Part shown: one piece after another, positions 16,488 to 25,589 of the stretch
Position numbering within the stretch: position 1 is the stretch's first letter
How the letters are laid out: the number at the start of each line of letters is the position of its first letter
DNA from: Microbacterium sp. CSI-V
Lineage (GTDB): Bacteria; Actinomycetota; Actinomycetes; Actinomycetales; Microbacteriaceae
Assembly (NCBI RefSeq): GCF_001984105.1
Contig: NZ_MTQM01000006.1
Coordinates: forward strand, 186,001 to 250,000
DNA length: 64,000 bases
Reading direction: 5' to 3'
Program-made: the position numbers and the translations under genes
Notes under the pieces: generated by a model
The model's input: only the letters and a program-made list of their open reading frames with translations
Database searches by the model: none
Told to the model about the DNA's origin: nothing

Positions 16488-17345
16488 TCAGACCTGCGTC
16501 TCGCGGGAGGCGGCGGGGTCCCGGCCCGGGGCGAGGGTGATCACGGGCAGCGGCTCGGGGCGCTTGGGCAGGATGTGGTCGCCCGACGATTCGTGGCGCA
16601 GGCGCCGCAGCACCCACGGCACGAGGTACGAGCGTGCCCAGACCAGGTCTTTCTCGCGCGCCGCGCGCCACGTCGTGGGCGTGAGCGCTTCGGGCTGCAT
16701 GGGCTGGAGGTCGTTGGGGACGTTCAGGGCGCGCAGCACCATGCGAGCGATCTCGTGGTGGCCGAGCGTGTTGTAGTGCAGGCGGTCGTCGTCGAAGAAG
16801 CGCATGTCCTGCACCTCTTTCAGGCCCCACTGGTCCGCGACGATGCAGTCGTAGCGGTCGGCGATGGAACGGATGTTCTCGTTGTAGATCGCGACCTTCC
16901 CTCGGATGCCGCGGAACACCGGCGTGAACTCGGTGTCGATCCCCGTGAAGACGACGAGCGTCGCGCCCCCGCTGCGCAGCCGCACGACGGCATCCTCGAA
17001 CTGCTGCGAGACCGCGTCGGGGTCGGTGCCGGGGCGGATGACGTCGTTCCCGCCCGCCGAGAACGTGATGAGGTCGGGCTTGAGCGCGAGCGCCGGCTCG
17101 ATCTGGTCGGAGACGATCTGGCCGATCAGCTTCCCCCGCACGGCGAGGTTGGCGTACGCGAAGTCGTCGACCTGGGAGGCCAGCACCTCGGCGACACGAT
17201 CGGCCCAGCCGCGGTGCCCGCCGTCGGGCAGCGGGTCGCCGATCCCCTCGGTGAACGAATCGCCGAGGGCGACGAATCGGCGCCAGGGGTGCGGGCCGGG
17301 GTTGTCGAACGGAGACGGGGCGGGCGAGTGCGGATCGAGTGTCAT
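16488..17345 (-). CDS. SGNH/GDSL-type esterase/lipase (paralogue 1)
   Basis: A 285-residue SGNH hydrolase. Block I is RFVALGDSFTEGIGDPLPDG with the nucleophilic Ser, block II has the Gly in LAVRGKLIGQIV, block III is ITFSAGGNDVIRP with the Asn, and block V is DDRLHYNTLGHHEIA with Asp and His. No signal peptide is visible, so a cytoplasmic esterase is likely. ATG 17345 is preceded by GGAGGT at a good distance. A close paralogue lies at 47893-48660. A long nested palindrome sits 120 bp upstream. Confidence 0.9.
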   Translation of the reverse strand: MTLDPHSPAPSPFDNPGPHPWRRFVALGDSFTEGIGDPLPDGGHRGWADRVAEVLASQVDDFAYANLAVRGKLIGQIVSDQIEPALALKPDLITFSAGGNDVIRPGTDPDAVSQQFEDAVVRLRSGGATLVVFTGIDTEFTPVFRGIRGKVAIYNENIRSIADRYDCIVADQWGLKEVQDMRFFDDDRLHYNTLGHHEIARMVLRALNVPNDLQPMQPEALTPTTWRAAREKDLVWARSYLVPWVLRRLRHESSGDHILPKRPEPLPVITLAPGRDPAASRETQV

Positions 17346-17464
17346 CGAAACCTCCGCTTCCAGGCTAACCCCGGGCTGCGACACGGCAAGGGGTGCGGCG
17401 CGGGCCCCTCTCGGCGACGGTGCCGTGCGCTGCGCTGCGCTGCGGTCTGCGCGCCCCCCTGTGC

Positions 17465-17531
17465 CGATAAACGCGATCGGCGGCGAGAAACAGGACGACG
17501 GCACGTTTCTCATCGCCGATCGCGTTTATCG
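17465..17531. repeat. Nested palindromic element, copy 1 (ATAAACGCGATC family)
   Basis: Outer arms CGATAAACGCGATCGG at 17465-17480 and its exact complement at 17516-17531 continue inward as CGGCGAGAAAC / GTTTCTCATCG (two mismatches), giving a stem of about 27 bp around a loop of about 13. It lies between two divergent genes, so it cannot be a transcription terminator for either. A second copy is at 20778-20842. Confidence 0.85.
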
Positions 17532-17624
17532 CTGGTGGGGTGGCGGAACCCTCCCCAGGCCGCAACCGCACCCCCACGCCTTCGCCTATCGTGGATGTTC
17601 GCGCTCGTGAGGGATGGAGGTTCG

Positions 17625-19505
17625 ATGCTGGAGGAACAGGCTCGCACCCCCGAGGCGTACGACCCGGCCGCGGATGCCGACGAGCACCACTTCGGAAGCT
17701 TCGCCGCCGAGCACCTCTCGCCCTCCTTCCCGCAACGCGCACCCTGGGGAACGGCCCAGCGCCTGCGCGCCTGGCAGGCCGAGGCGCTCGATCAGTACTT
17801 CGGCTCCGACGGGCCGGACGGCGTCGGCAAGGGCCCGCGGGACTTCCTCGCCGCCGCCACCCCGGGCGCCGGTAAGACGACGTTCGCGCTCCGCCTCGCC
17901 TCCGAGCTCATGCGCCGCCGCGTCGTCGACCGCATCGTCGTCGTGGCCCCCACCGAGCACCTCAAGACCCAGTGGGCCGAGGCGGGGGCGCGCGTCGGCA
18001 TCCGCCTCGACCCGTACTTCTCCAACCGGCACGCCACCCCGTCGCGGCAGTACCACGGCGTCGCGGTCACCTACGCGCAGGTGGCCGTGAAGGCCGATGT
18101 GCACCAGCGCCTGACGATGGATGCCAGAACCCTGGTGATCCTCGACGAGGTGCACCACGGCGGAGACGCGCTCAGCTGGGGCGACGCGCTGCGCGAGGCC
18201 TACGGCCGAGCCACCCGGCGTCTGCTGCTGTCGGGGACGCCGTTCCGCAGCGACACCGCGCCCATCCCGTTCGTGGAGTACCACCCCAACGACAAGGGCA
18301 TCCGTCTCTCGCGCACCGACTACGCCTACGGCTACCGGCGCGCACTCGACGACGGGGTCGTGCGCCCCGTCTTCTTCCTCGTCTACGCCGGACAGATGCG
18401 TTGGCGCACCAAGGCCGGGGAGGAGATGGAGGCCCAGCTCGGGCAGGACAACACCAAGGACATCACCTCGCAGGCCTGGCGCACCGCGCTCGACCCCAAC
18501 GGCGACTGGATCCCCGCGGTCCTGCGCTCCGCCGACCGGCGCCTCACCGAAGTGCGCGAGACGGTCCCGGATGCCGGCGGCCTCGTCATCGCGACCGACC
18601 AGACCGCCGCGCGGGCCTACGCCACGATCCTCGAGGACATCAGCGGCGAAAAGGTCACCGTCGTCCTCTCCGACGAAGCCGAGGCCTCGGGCCGTATCGA
18701 GACGTTCTCGAAGGGCACGAGCCGCTGGATGGTCGCGGTCCGCATGGTGTCCGAGGGCGTCGACGTCCCACGCCTCGCCGTCGGCGTGTACGCCACGAGC
18801 GCCTCGACCCCGCTCTTCTTCGCCCAGGCCATCGGCCGCTTCGTCCGTGCCCGGCGGCGCGGTGAGACCGCGAGCGTCTTCCTCCCCAACGTGCCGCAGC
18901 TCCTCGCGCTCGCCGGAGAGATGGAGGCTCAGCGCGACCACGCCCTCGACCGCGACAGCGACGCGGACGACCAGTGGAACGCCGAAGAAGACATGATGGA
19001 TGCCGCCGAGCGCGAGGACAAGGCGTCCGACGCGCTCGAGCAGGAGTTCGAGTACCAGGCCCTCGGCTCGCTGGCCCACTTCGACCGCGTCCTGTTCGAC
19101 GGGCAGGAGTTCGGTCAGCTCGCCGTCCCCGGCACGGTCGAGGAGGAGGAGTTCCTCGGCATCCCGGGGCTCCTCGAACCCGAACAGGTGCACGAGGTGC
19201 TCATGACGCGGGCGTCGCGCCAGTCCCGCCACCGTTCCTCGCGCGAGGCGAAGGAGAAGGCGAGCGGCCAGGAGCCGCCGAGCGTCGACGAGGGCGGACT
19301 GCCCCAGCCCCTGCACCGCACGCTGAAAGAGCAGCGGCAGCTCCTCAACAGCCTCGTCGGGCTCTACGCGCGCCAGACCGGCGAGGCGCACGGCCTCGTC
19401 CACGCCGAGCTCCGTCGCATCTGCGGCGGACCCGCCGTCTCGCACGCCACCGTCGCGCAGTTGCAGGCGCGCATCGAGGTGCTGCGCAAGCGCGTGCGGT
19501 CCTGA
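17625..19505 (+). CDS. DEAD/DEAH-box superfamily 2 helicase
   Basis: A 626-residue SF2 helicase/translocase. Walker A is ATPGAGKTTFALRLASEL, motif Ia is VVVAPTEHLKTQWAEAG, Walker B is VILDEVHHGGD, motif III is LLLSGTPFRSD. The C-terminal RecA domain has motif V, VRMVSEGVDVPRLAVGVYAT, and motif VI, FFAQAIGRFVRARRRGE. The last 130 residues are charged and probably helical. The shape resembles RadD/UvrB-like DNA translocases without an obvious nuclease domain. ATG 17625 follows GGAGG by four bases. The frame stays open far upstream, over the sirtuin and methyltransferase genes, but that part is shadow. Confidence 0.88.
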   Translation: MLEEQARTPEAYDPAADADEHHFGSFAAEHLSPSFPQRAPWGTAQRLRAWQAEALDQYFGSDGPDGVGKGPRDFLAAATPGAGKTTFALRLASELMRRRVVDRIVVVAPTEHLKTQWAEAGARVGIRLDPYFSNRHATPSRQYHGVAVTYAQVAVKADVHQRLTMDARTLVILDEVHHGGDALSWGDALREAYGRATRRLLLSGTPFRSDTAPIPFVEYHPNDKGIRLSRTDYAYGYRRALDDGVVRPVFFLVYAGQMRWRTKAGEEMEAQLGQDNTKDITSQAWRTALDPNGDWIPAVLRSADRRLTEVRETVPDAGGLVIATDQTAARAYATILEDISGEKVTVVLSDEAEASGRIETFSKGTSRWMVAVRMVSEGVDVPRLAVGVYATSASTPLFFAQAIGRFVRARRRGETASVFLPNVPQLLALAGEMEAQRDHALDRDSDADDQWNAEEDMMDAAEREDKASDALEQEFEYQALGSLAHFDRVLFDGQEFGQLAVPGTVEEEEFLGIPGLLEPEQVHEVLMTRASRQSRHRSSREAKEKASGQEPPSVDEGGLPQPLHRTLKEQRQLLNSLVGLYARQTGEAHGLVHAELRRICGGPAVSHATVAQLQARIEVLRKRVRS

Positions 19506-19523
19506 GCGCCGCGGATTCGCCCG

Positions 19524-19598
19524 TCCGAAATGCTGACGCCGAGCCGTCGGCATCCGCGTCTTTCCGGGCTTCGGAAGCCCGAAATGCTGTCAGTATCG
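19524..19598. repeat. Direct repeat and hairpin region after the helicase gene
   Basis: CCGAAATGCTG occurs twice, at about 19524 and 19580. Between the copies are GCCGA-GCCG-TCGGC and the dyad CGGGCTTCGGAAGCCCG. The latter may act as a terminator for the helicase gene, although no T-run follows. The gap ends with TAACGT near 19632, a likely -10 box for the next gene. Confidence 0.4.
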
Positions 19599-19660
19599 GC
19601 CGACGCGCCCGGGGGAGGGGATCCCGCGGCCTAACGTGGGGGCCGACCTGAAGGAGAACC

Positions 19661-20740
19661 GTGACGATCGCCGCCACACCCACCGCCCGCGACCGCCGCC
19701 GCTGGGCGCGCTACCTCGTCGACGAGCGCGCCGAGGCCCGCGTGTACCGCGACCTCGCGAGCCGCCGCACCGGCGAGGAGCGCGAGATCCTGCTCGCGCT
19801 CGCCGAGGCCGAGGGCCGTCACGAGCAGCACTGGATCGACCTGCTCGGCGACACTCCTCACCGACTTCCCCGCCCGGGCCTGGGCACCACGATGCTCGCC
19901 TGGATGGCCCGCCGTTTCGGCTCGATCTTCGTCCTCGCGCTCGCCCAGAACGCCGAGGCGCGCTCGCCGTACGCCGACGAGCCGTACGCGACCGCGCAGA
20001 TGGCCGCCGACGAGCAGGTGCATCACGAGGTCGTCCGCGGCCTCGCCGCGCGCGGCCGTCGCCGCCTGTCCGGGACGTTCCGCGCCGCCGTGTTCGGCGC
20101 GAACGACGGCCTCGTGTCGAACCTCGCCCTCGTGATGGGCGTCGGGGCCACGGGCGTCGCCCCGAGCTTCGTGCTGTTCAGCGGCATCGCCGGCCTCCTC
20201 GCCGGCGCCCTGTCCATGGGCGCGGGCGAATTCGTCTCGGTGCGCTCGCAGCGCGAGCTGCTCGAGGCCACCGAGGAGAACGACTACGCCGACGCGGCGC
20301 TCCCGCACCTCGACCTGGATGCCAACGAGCTCGCGCTCGTCTACCGCACCCGCGGAATGGATGCCGAGGAGGCCCTCGCCAAGGCGCGCGAGGTGGTCAC
20401 CGCGGCGCAGGCCGGCACCGCCCCGGCCGCCGCGGCGCCCGGGGAATCGTCGCACGAGGTCGTCGGAAGCGCGTGGGGCGCGGCGATCTCGAGCTTCCTG
20501 TTCTTCGCCTCCGGCGCGATCATCCCCGTGCTGCCGTGGATCTTCGGCATGAGCGGTGTCGCGGCGGTCGCCCTCGCGCTCGGTCTCGTCGGCGTCGCCC
20601 TGCTCGGCACCGGCGCGATGGTGGGGCTGCTCTCGGGCGCCTCGCCGCTCAAGCGCGGCCTGCGCCAGCTCGCGATCGGTTTCGGCGCCGCCGCGGTGAC
20701 GTACGTCCTCGGCCTGCTGTTCGGGGTCTCCGCGGCCTGA
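19661..20740 (+). CDS. VIT1/CCC1-family transporter fused to a ferritin-like domain
   Basis: A 359-residue fusion. Residues 1-150 are a rubrerythrin/ferritin-like helical domain with Glu and His ligands (DERAEARVYRDLA, EAEGRHEQHWIDLL, ADEQVHHEVV). Residues 150-359 form a VIT1/CCC1 iron/manganese transporter: VFGANDGLVSNLALVMGVGA, MGAGEFVSVRSQRE and C-terminal helices. This resembles membrane-bound ferritins (MbfA), in which the ferritin domain oxidises or senses iron for export. The GTG at 19661 follows AAGGAG. No iron regulator is adjacent. Confidence 0.9.
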   Translation: MTIAATPTARDRRRWARYLVDERAEARVYRDLASRRTGEEREILLALAEAEGRHEQHWIDLLGDTPHRLPRPGLGTTMLAWMARRFGSIFVLALAQNAEARSPYADEPYATAQMAADEQVHHEVVRGLAARGRRRLSGTFRAAVFGANDGLVSNLALVMGVGATGVAPSFVLFSGIAGLLAGALSMGAGEFVSVRSQRELLEATEENDYADAALPHLDLDANELALVYRTRGMDAEEALAKAREVVTAAQAGTAPAAAAPGESSHEVVGSAWGAAISSFLFFASGAIIPVLPWIFGMSGVAAVALALGLVGVALLGTGAMVGLLSGASPLKRGLRQLAIGFGAAAVTYVLGLLFGVSAA

Positions 20741-20777
20741 CGCCCCGGCATCCGCTCGCGCCCGACGTTCTGTCGGC

Positions 20778-20842
20778 CATAAACGCGATCCACGACGAGA
20801 AACGCGCTGACAACGCGTTTATGCGCGCGGATCGCGTTTATG
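20778..20842. repeat. Nested palindromic element, copy 2 (ATAAACGCGATC family)
   Basis: Outer arms CATAAACGCGATCC (20778-20791) and the exact complement (20829-20842) enclose an inner dyad CGAGAAACGCG / CGCGTTTATGCG. The core ATAAACGCGATC and the inner GAGAAAC are shared with the copy at 17465. Here the element lies between convergent genes. Confidence 0.85.
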
Positions 20843-20947
20843 ACGGATGCCGAGCGGTGCGGGCCCACGGATCGTCCCGGCGGCCGCGGCCTCGCGCGGC
20901 ACCTCGGGCGCCCTGACGACCCACCCGCCCGACTAGCCGCGGTCCGC

Positions 20948-21005
20948 GCTCAGCCGCGGCTCGCGCTGAGCCGCGGCTCGCGCTCAGCCGCGGCTCGCGC
21001 TGACC
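20948..21005. repeat. Tandem repeat, 17-bp palindromic unit
   Basis: Three full 17-bp units GCT(C/G)AGCCGCGGCTCGC start at 20948, 20965 and 20982, with a partial fourth. Each contains the 10-bp perfect palindrome AGCCGCGGCT. The third unit includes the stop codon (20984-20986) of the oxygenase gene. The array can form several alternative hairpins. Confidence 0.85.
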
Positions 21006-22027
21006 CGCGCGGCCTCGCGCACCGCCGACAGGTTCTTCCGGCCCGCGCGCGAACCGGCGAGCTTCGCGGCGATGTGCTGCGCGACCGTCACCGGTTCGTA
21101 GAGCGCCGGGGACTCCCGCGTGGCGAAGTGGGGGAGCACCCCGACCACCGCGTCGGCGTTGCCGTCGTGGAAGAAGGCCGCCGACCGGCGCCGCTCGATG
21201 GTGCCGTTGATCACGGGAGGCTTGACCCGGTGCAGCGTCGAGAGCCACTTGTCGTTCGTCAGCCGTGCCGCGACGTCGCCGATGTTCACCAGCAGCGCCC
21301 CCTCGGCGGGCATCACGTCGTTCCACGACCCGTCCAGCCCCAGCACCTGCAGCCCGGCGACGCGGTCGGCCCACAGCACCGTCACGAGTCCGAAGTCGGT
21401 GTGCTCGCCCATTCCGGTCAGCTCGGCGCCCAGCTCGATCGAGCCCGGTGGCAGCGCATAGTTGTTCATCCGCAGCACGTCGATCGAGTGGTCGGTCAGG
21501 GCGTCGAACGAGTCGTCGGGCACCCTTAGCGCCGCCGCGAAGACACGGGTCAGCGTCTGCGCCACCCGCCGGGCCTCGTCGTAGTACGCCTCGACCGCGC
21601 CGCGGAACGCGGGGGTGACGTCCGGCCACGTGTTCTCGGCGTAGTCCGCGGGGGTCGCCGTCGTGCCGGGGTAGTCGCGCCAGGACGTGCCCACGTTGAA
21701 CGCCTCGAAGAAGTCGTTCATGCGCGTGACCGGGTCGATGCCGAGGCTGTAGCTCAGCGACTCGCTCTTGGGCGGCGTGTACCCGCGGTTCTCGGCGACC
21801 GGGCGGACGTACTGCTTCTTGGCATCCAGGGGCAGGCCGAAGAAGTCGTCGAGCGCCTCCTCGAGATCGGAGATCACCCGGTCGGGTACGCCGTGCCCGA
21901 CGATCTGCATGAACCCGACGGTGCGGCAGGCGTGATCGACGGCGGCGACGACGGCCGCGCGGGCCGCCTCGGGTCCACGGCCGACCCAGGCGGAGATGTC
22001 GATGGTGGGAACGTGGAACCGGTACAT
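20984..22027 (-). CDS. 2-oxoglutarate/Fe(II)-dependent oxygenase (isopenicillin N synthase family)
   Basis: A 347-residue enzyme of the IPNS-like family. The N-terminal DIOX_N domain has VPTIDISAWVGRGPEAARAA and HACRTVGFMQIVGHGVPD. The Fe(II) ligands are His and Asp in GMGEHTDFGLVTVLWADRV and the distal His in LSTLHRVKPP. The 2OG-binding Arg region follows as ERRRSAAFFHDGNAD. Family members hydroxylate or desaturate small molecules, but the substrate is unknown and no biosynthetic cluster surrounds it. The ATG at 22027 is followed at once by the first strand. Its 3' end lies inside a 17-bp tandem repeat. Confidence 0.9.
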   Translation of the reverse strand: MYRFHVPTIDISAWVGRGPEAARAAVVAAVDHACRTVGFMQIVGHGVPDRVISDLEEALDDFFGLPLDAKKQYVRPVAENRGYTPPKSESLSYSLGIDPVTRMNDFFEAFNVGTSWRDYPGTTATPADYAENTWPDVTPAFRGAVEAYYDEARRVAQTLTRVFAAALRVPDDSFDALTDHSIDVLRMNNYALPPGSIELGAELTGMGEHTDFGLVTVLWADRVAGLQVLGLDGSWNDVMPAEGALLVNIGDVAARLTNDKWLSTLHRVKPPVINGTIERRRSAAFFHDGNADAVVGVLPHFATRESPALYEPVTVAQHIAAKLAGSRAGRKNLSAVREAARVSASRG

Positions 22028-22142
22028 GTGGCATCCATCCTTCCGGGATGCCTCGACGCTAGATCCGCGATGTCACGGCGGCGTTTCGTCGGTGTCACGG
22101 TTGCGCCGGGTCGGGGTCCGCAGCCCTCCCGCTCCCGCAGAC

Positions 22143-22182
22143 AACGAAGAAGGCCCCGGACGAATCCGGGGCCTTCTTCGTT
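22143..22182 (-). terminator. Strong hairpin terminator after tRNA-Leu(GAG)
   Basis: A perfect 18-bp stem, AACGAAGAAGGCCCCGGA and its complement, closes a CGAA loop. It sits four bases beyond the 3' end of the tRNA gene on the minus strand. Confidence 0.85.
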
Positions 22183-22185
22183 CTG

Positions 22186-22270
22186 TGCGCGAGGGGGGAC
22201 TTGAACCCCCACGCCCTATACGGGCACTAGCACCTCAAGCTAGCGCGTCTACCTATTCCGCCACCCGCGC
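22186..22270 (-). tRNA. tRNA-Leu, anticodon GAG
   Basis: The minus strand folds into a type II tRNA of about 85 nt. The acceptor stem is GCGCGGG / CTCGCGC with one G-T pair. The anticodon stem CTAGC/GCTAG encloses the loop TTGAGGT, so the anticodon is GAG. The variable arm is long, GTGCCCGTATAGGGCGT, and the T arm is GGGGG-TTCAAGT-CCCCC. A complete CCA end is not encoded. Confidence 0.95.
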
Positions 22271-22409
22271 ATTGGGTGTTGGTCGCTTTCGCAACGAAGA
22301 ACGACATTACCACGCCCGCGCCGTGCCCCCGAACCGCGGCCGCAACCCGGGCGCGTCCCGCTCGTGGCGTGGACGGGGGAGGGTCCGGCATCCGGGTACC
22401 GTAGTGCCC

Positions 22410-23711
22410 ATGTCCGAGCACGATGCCGACCCGCCCGAGGTCGCCCGCGTGGCCGCCGACCTGATCCGCTTCGACACCACCAACTTCGGCGGCGGACGGT
22501 CGCGCGGCGAGCGCGAGGCCGCCGAGTACGCCGGCGCGTACCTCGAGGACCTCGGTCTCGACGTCGACTACTACGAGCCGATCGCGCGCCGCACGAACCT
22601 CTCGACGCGCGTGCCCGGCCGCAACCGCGACAAGCCCGCGCTGATCCTGCACGGCCACCTCGACGTCGTCCCGGCCGTCGCCGAGGACTGGAGCGTCGAC
22701 CCGTTCGCGGGCGAGATCCGCGACGGCATCCTGTGGGGCCGCGGCGCGGTCGACATGAAGGACATGGATGCCATGATCCTCACCGCCGTGGCCGACGTGC
22801 TGCGCGCGGGGGAGCAGCCCGAACGCGACATCATCGTGACGTTCTTCGCCGACGAGGAGAACGGCGGCGTCGAGGGTTCGGCCCTCGTCGTCCGCGACCG
22901 CCCCGAGTGGTTCGCGGGTGCCACCGAGGCAATCAGTGAGGTCGGCGGATACTCGATCACGGTCGACGATCGGCGCGCGTACCTGCTGCAGGTGGGCGAG
23001 AAGGCCCTGCTGTGGATCAAGCTCGTCGCGCGGGGCCGCGCCGGACACGGCAGCGCCCTGCACCCCGACAACGCCGTGACCGCGGTCGCGGAGGCCGTCG
23101 CCGCCCTCGGCCGGACGCGATGGCCCGTCCGCCTGACCGACACCACGACGCAGCTCCTCGCGGGTCTCGCCGAGCTCACCGGCGACGACGCGGGCGACCC
23201 CGACCTCCTTGCGCAGCGCGCGGGCGCGGCATCCGGGTTCCTCCGCTCGACGCTTCGGACCACGACGAACCCCACGGGACTCACCGCGGGGTACAAGCAC
23301 AACGTCATCCCCGACCGTGCCGAAGCCCTCATCGACGTGCGGGTGCTGCCCGGTACCGAGGAGGCGGCGCTCGCCGACATCCGCCGCATCGTCGGCCCCG
23401 ACATCGAGGTCGAGATCGTCCACCAGGACATCGGCCTGGAGGTGCCGTTCGCCGGCGACCTCGTGGACGCCATGGTGGGGCAGCTGGCCCGCCACGACCC
23501 CGGCGTCCCGGTGATCCCGTACCTGATGGGCGGCGGCACCGACAACAAGGCCCTGGCCTCCCTCGGAATCTCCGGTTACGGGTTCGCGCCGTTGCGACTC
23601 CCGTCCGATCTCGACTTCACCGGGATGTTCCACGGTGTGGATGAGCGCGTCCCCGTCGACGCGCTCGAGTTCGGTCGTCGAGTTCTCGCCGACCTCATCC
23701 GGACGTACTGA
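22410..23711 (+). CDS. M20/M25/M40-family metallopeptidase (DapE2-like)
   Basis: A 433-residue zinc peptidase. Metal ligands are seen in [37 protein letters not shown] and [10 protein letters not shown]. The dimerisation domain starts near residue 205 ([20 protein letters not shown]). Members cleave dipeptides or N-acyl amino acids. In mycobacteria the equivalent gene next to uppP is called dapE2, but that is a positional name. ATG 22410 has TACCGT seven bases upstream, pointing to a leaderless message. uppP follows after 8 bp. Confidence 0.9.
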   Translation: MSEHDADPPEVARVAADLIRFDTTNFGGGRSRGEREAAEYAGAYLEDLGLDVDYYEPIARRTNLSTRVPGRNRDKPALILHGHLDVVPAVAEDWSVDPFAGEIRDGILWGRGAVDMKDMDAMILTAVADVLRAGEQPERDIIVTFFADEENGGVEGSALVVRDRPEWFAGATEAISEVGGYSITVDDRRAYLLQVGEKALLWIKLVARGRAGHGSALHPDNAVTAVAEAVAALGRTRWPVRLTDTTTQLLAGLAELTGDDAGDPDLLAQRAGAASGFLRSTLRTTTNPTGLTAGYKHNVIPDRAEALIDVRVLPGTEEAALADIRRIVGPDIEVEIVHQDIGLEVPFAGDLVDAMVGQLARHDPGVPVIPYLMGGGTDNKALASLGISGYGFAPLRLPSDLDFTGMFHGVDERVPVDALEFGRRVLADLIRTY

Positions 23712-23719
23712 AGGAACGC

Positions 23720-24571
23720 ATGCAGAACATCTTCGAGGTCATCATCCTCGGGCTCGTGCAGGGCCTGACCGAGTTCCTCCCCATCTCCTCCAGTGCGCAC
23801 ATCCGCATCGTGGGGGAGTTCCTGCCGTCGCAGACCGACCCGGGGGCGACGTTCACCGCGATCACGCAGCTCGGCACCGAGCTGGCGGTGCTGATCTACT
23901 TCCGCAAGAAGATCGGCCGGGTCATCTCCCGCTGGTTCGGGTCGCTCACCGGCCAGGTGCCGCGCAACGACCCCGACGCCCGCATGGGGTGGCTGATCAT
24001 CATCGGCACCATCCCGATCGGGGTGGCCGGGTTCCTCCTGCAGAGCCTCATCCGCGACAACTTCCGCAGCCTCTGGATCACCGCGGTCGTGCTCATCGTC
24101 TTCGGCATCCTGCTCGGTCTCGCCGACCACTACGGCAAGCGTCGACGCGATCTCGACGACCTGACCTACCCGCACGGCCTCGCCTACGGGTTCGCGCAGG
24201 CCCTCGCCCTCGTGCCGGGCGTGTCCCGGTCGGGCGCGACCACCACGCTCGGCCGTGCCCTCGGGTACAAGCGCACCGCCGTCGCGGAGTACTCGTTCCT
24301 CCTCGCCGTCCCCGCGGTGTTCGTCAGCGGGCTGTACGAGCTCTACAAGAGCTTCGACGAGGGGACCGGGCCGTACAACCTCGGCGAGACCGCCCTGGCC
24401 ACGGTGATCGCGTTCGTGGTGGGCTTCCTCGTGATCGCCTTCCTGATGCAGTACCTCAAGAAGGGCAGCTTCCTGCCGTTCGTGATCTACCGCATCGTCC
24501 TCGGCGTCGTGGTCATCGTGCTGCTCCTCACCGGAGTCGTGCCGGCCGAGTCGACGATCATCTCCGGCTGA
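23720..24571 (+). CDS. uppP: Undecaprenyl-diphosphatase
   Basis: A 283-residue integral membrane enzyme that recycles the undecaprenyl-diphosphate carrier for peptidoglycan synthesis. Both family motifs are present: [20 protein letters not shown] near the N-terminus (catalytic Glu and Ser) and [18 protein letters not shown] near residue 170. About eight hydrophobic helices follow the usual BacA layout. Start ATG 23720 is preceded by AAGGA. It is co-transcribed with the M20 peptidase and ends at a shared hairpin before the convergent PAC2 gene. Confidence 0.95.
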   Translation: MQNIFEVIILGLVQGLTEFLPISSSAHIRIVGEFLPSQTDPGATFTAITQLGTELAVLIYFRKKIGRVISRWFGSLTGQVPRNDPDARMGWLIIIGTIPIGVAGFLLQSLIRDNFRSLWITAVVLIVFGILLGLADHYGKRRRDLDDLTYPHGLAYGFAQALALVPGVSRSGATTTLGRALGYKRTAVAEYSFLLAVPAVFVSGLYELYKSFDEGTGPYNLGETALATVIAFVVGFLVIAFLMQYLKKGSFLPFVIYRIVLGVVVIVLLLTGVVPAESTIISG

Positions 24572-24584
24572 CCCCGCACGCAGC

Positions 24585-24620
24585 AGAACGGCGCCGCCCC
24601 CTCGGGGAGGGCGCCGTTCT
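24585..24620. terminator. Bidirectional terminator between uppP and PAC2 gene
   Basis: An 11-bp perfect stem AGAACGGCGCC / GGCGCCGTTCT with a 14-nt loop lies between the convergent stops at 24571 and 24626. Confidence 0.8.
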
Positions 24621-24625
24621 CGCGT

Positions 24626-25492
24626 TCAGCGGCGGGGCGGGTCGTCGCGGCCCGGCTTGGTCGGGCCGTCGCCGCCACGCCGCAGGTACCGCTCGAACTC
24701 CTGCGCGATGGCGTCTCCCGATGCCTCGGGCGAATCCCACGTGTCGCGGGTCTGCTCGAGCTGGTGGATGTAGTCGCGCATCTCGTCGTCGTCCGCGGCG
24801 GCGGCGTCGATCGACGCCTCCCACGCGAGGGCTTCGGCGGCCAGCTCGCCGCGGGGAACCGGGATGCCGGACACGGTTTCGAGGCGGTCCAGCAGTGCGA
24901 GCGTGGCCTTGGGGGAGGGCGTGTGCCCCGCGACGTAGTGCGGGACGCTGGCCCAGAGGCTCGCCGTGGGGATGCCGGCGCGCTCGGCCGCGTCGCCGAG
25001 TGCGCTCAGGATGCCGACGGGCCCCTCGTAGAGGCTCCGTTCGAGTCCGAGCGACTGGCGGACCGCGTCGTTGTCGCTGCCGGCGAAGACCGAGATCGGG
25101 CGGGTGTGCGGGACGTCGGACATCATCGAGCCCAGCGCGACGAAGCCCGTGACGTCCTCGCGGAGCGCCACGTCGACGAACTCGGCGGCGAAGGCCTGCC
25201 AGGCGCGGGCGGGCTCGACGCCCGTGAGCAGCCAGATCTCCGGGCCGTCGGTGCGCTCGGCGGGGCGGAGGAGCGTCGCCTCGGGCCACGTGAGCGTGCG
25301 GCGACCCTCGGCATCCACTCCGACCTGCGGGCGCGTGTACTGGTAGTCGAAGTACAGCTCGGGGTCGACCGAGTGCACCACCTCGTAGTCGCCGCCGGCG
25401 CGCAGCATCGACGCCGCGGCCGAGGCCGCCTCTCCGGCGTCGTTCCACCCGTCGAAAGCGGCGACGATGATCCGGCGACCCAGTGCGTCCAC
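24626..25492 (-). CDS. PAC2-family protein
   Basis: A 288-residue protein of the PAC2 (proteasome assembly chaperone 2-like) family. It begins MDALGRRIIVAAFDGWNDAG and contains VDPELYFDYQYTRPQV, EIWLLTGVEPARAWQAFAAE, FVALGSMMSDVPHTRP and ASLWASVPHYVAGHTPSPKA, all conserved in the actinobacterial group. Its function in bacteria is not established. In mycobacteria it sits near the proteasome locus; here the proteasome genes are absent but the PAC2 gene is kept. The GTG at 25492 has GAGGAGG five bases upstream, which decides the start over longer frames. Confidence 0.9.
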   Translation of the reverse strand: MDALGRRIIVAAFDGWNDAGEAASAAASMLRAGGDYEVVHSVDPELYFDYQYTRPQVGVDAEGRRTLTWPEATLLRPAERTDGPEIWLLTGVEPARAWQAFAAEFVDVALREDVTGFVALGSMMSDVPHTRPISVFAGSDNDAVRQSLGLERSLYEGPVGILSALGDAAERAGIPTASLWASVPHYVAGHTPSPKATLALLDRLETVSGIPVPRGELAAEALAWEASIDAAAADDDEMRDYIHQLEQTRDTWDSPEASGDAIAQEFERYLRRGGDGPTKPGRDDPPRR

Positions 25493-25589
25493 GCAACCTC
25501 CTCTGCCCCTGCGGGGCTGGATATCCAGGATAGGCGCATGCGCCCGGGGGAGCGCGAGGCGGCCGCCGGGCGCTCGATACGATGGAACG

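Noticed and set aside
14964..17624. A long in-frame extension upstream of the SF2 helicase, over the sirtuin and methyltransferase genes
   Set aside because: Low-complexity Arg/Gly-rich translation with no domain; ATG 17625 with its ribosome-binding site is the natural start.
22143..22270. tRNA-Leu considered as an integration site with an attached genomic island
   Set aside because: No integrase or duplicated tRNA 3' end is seen; the flank is a plain terminator and conserved core genes.
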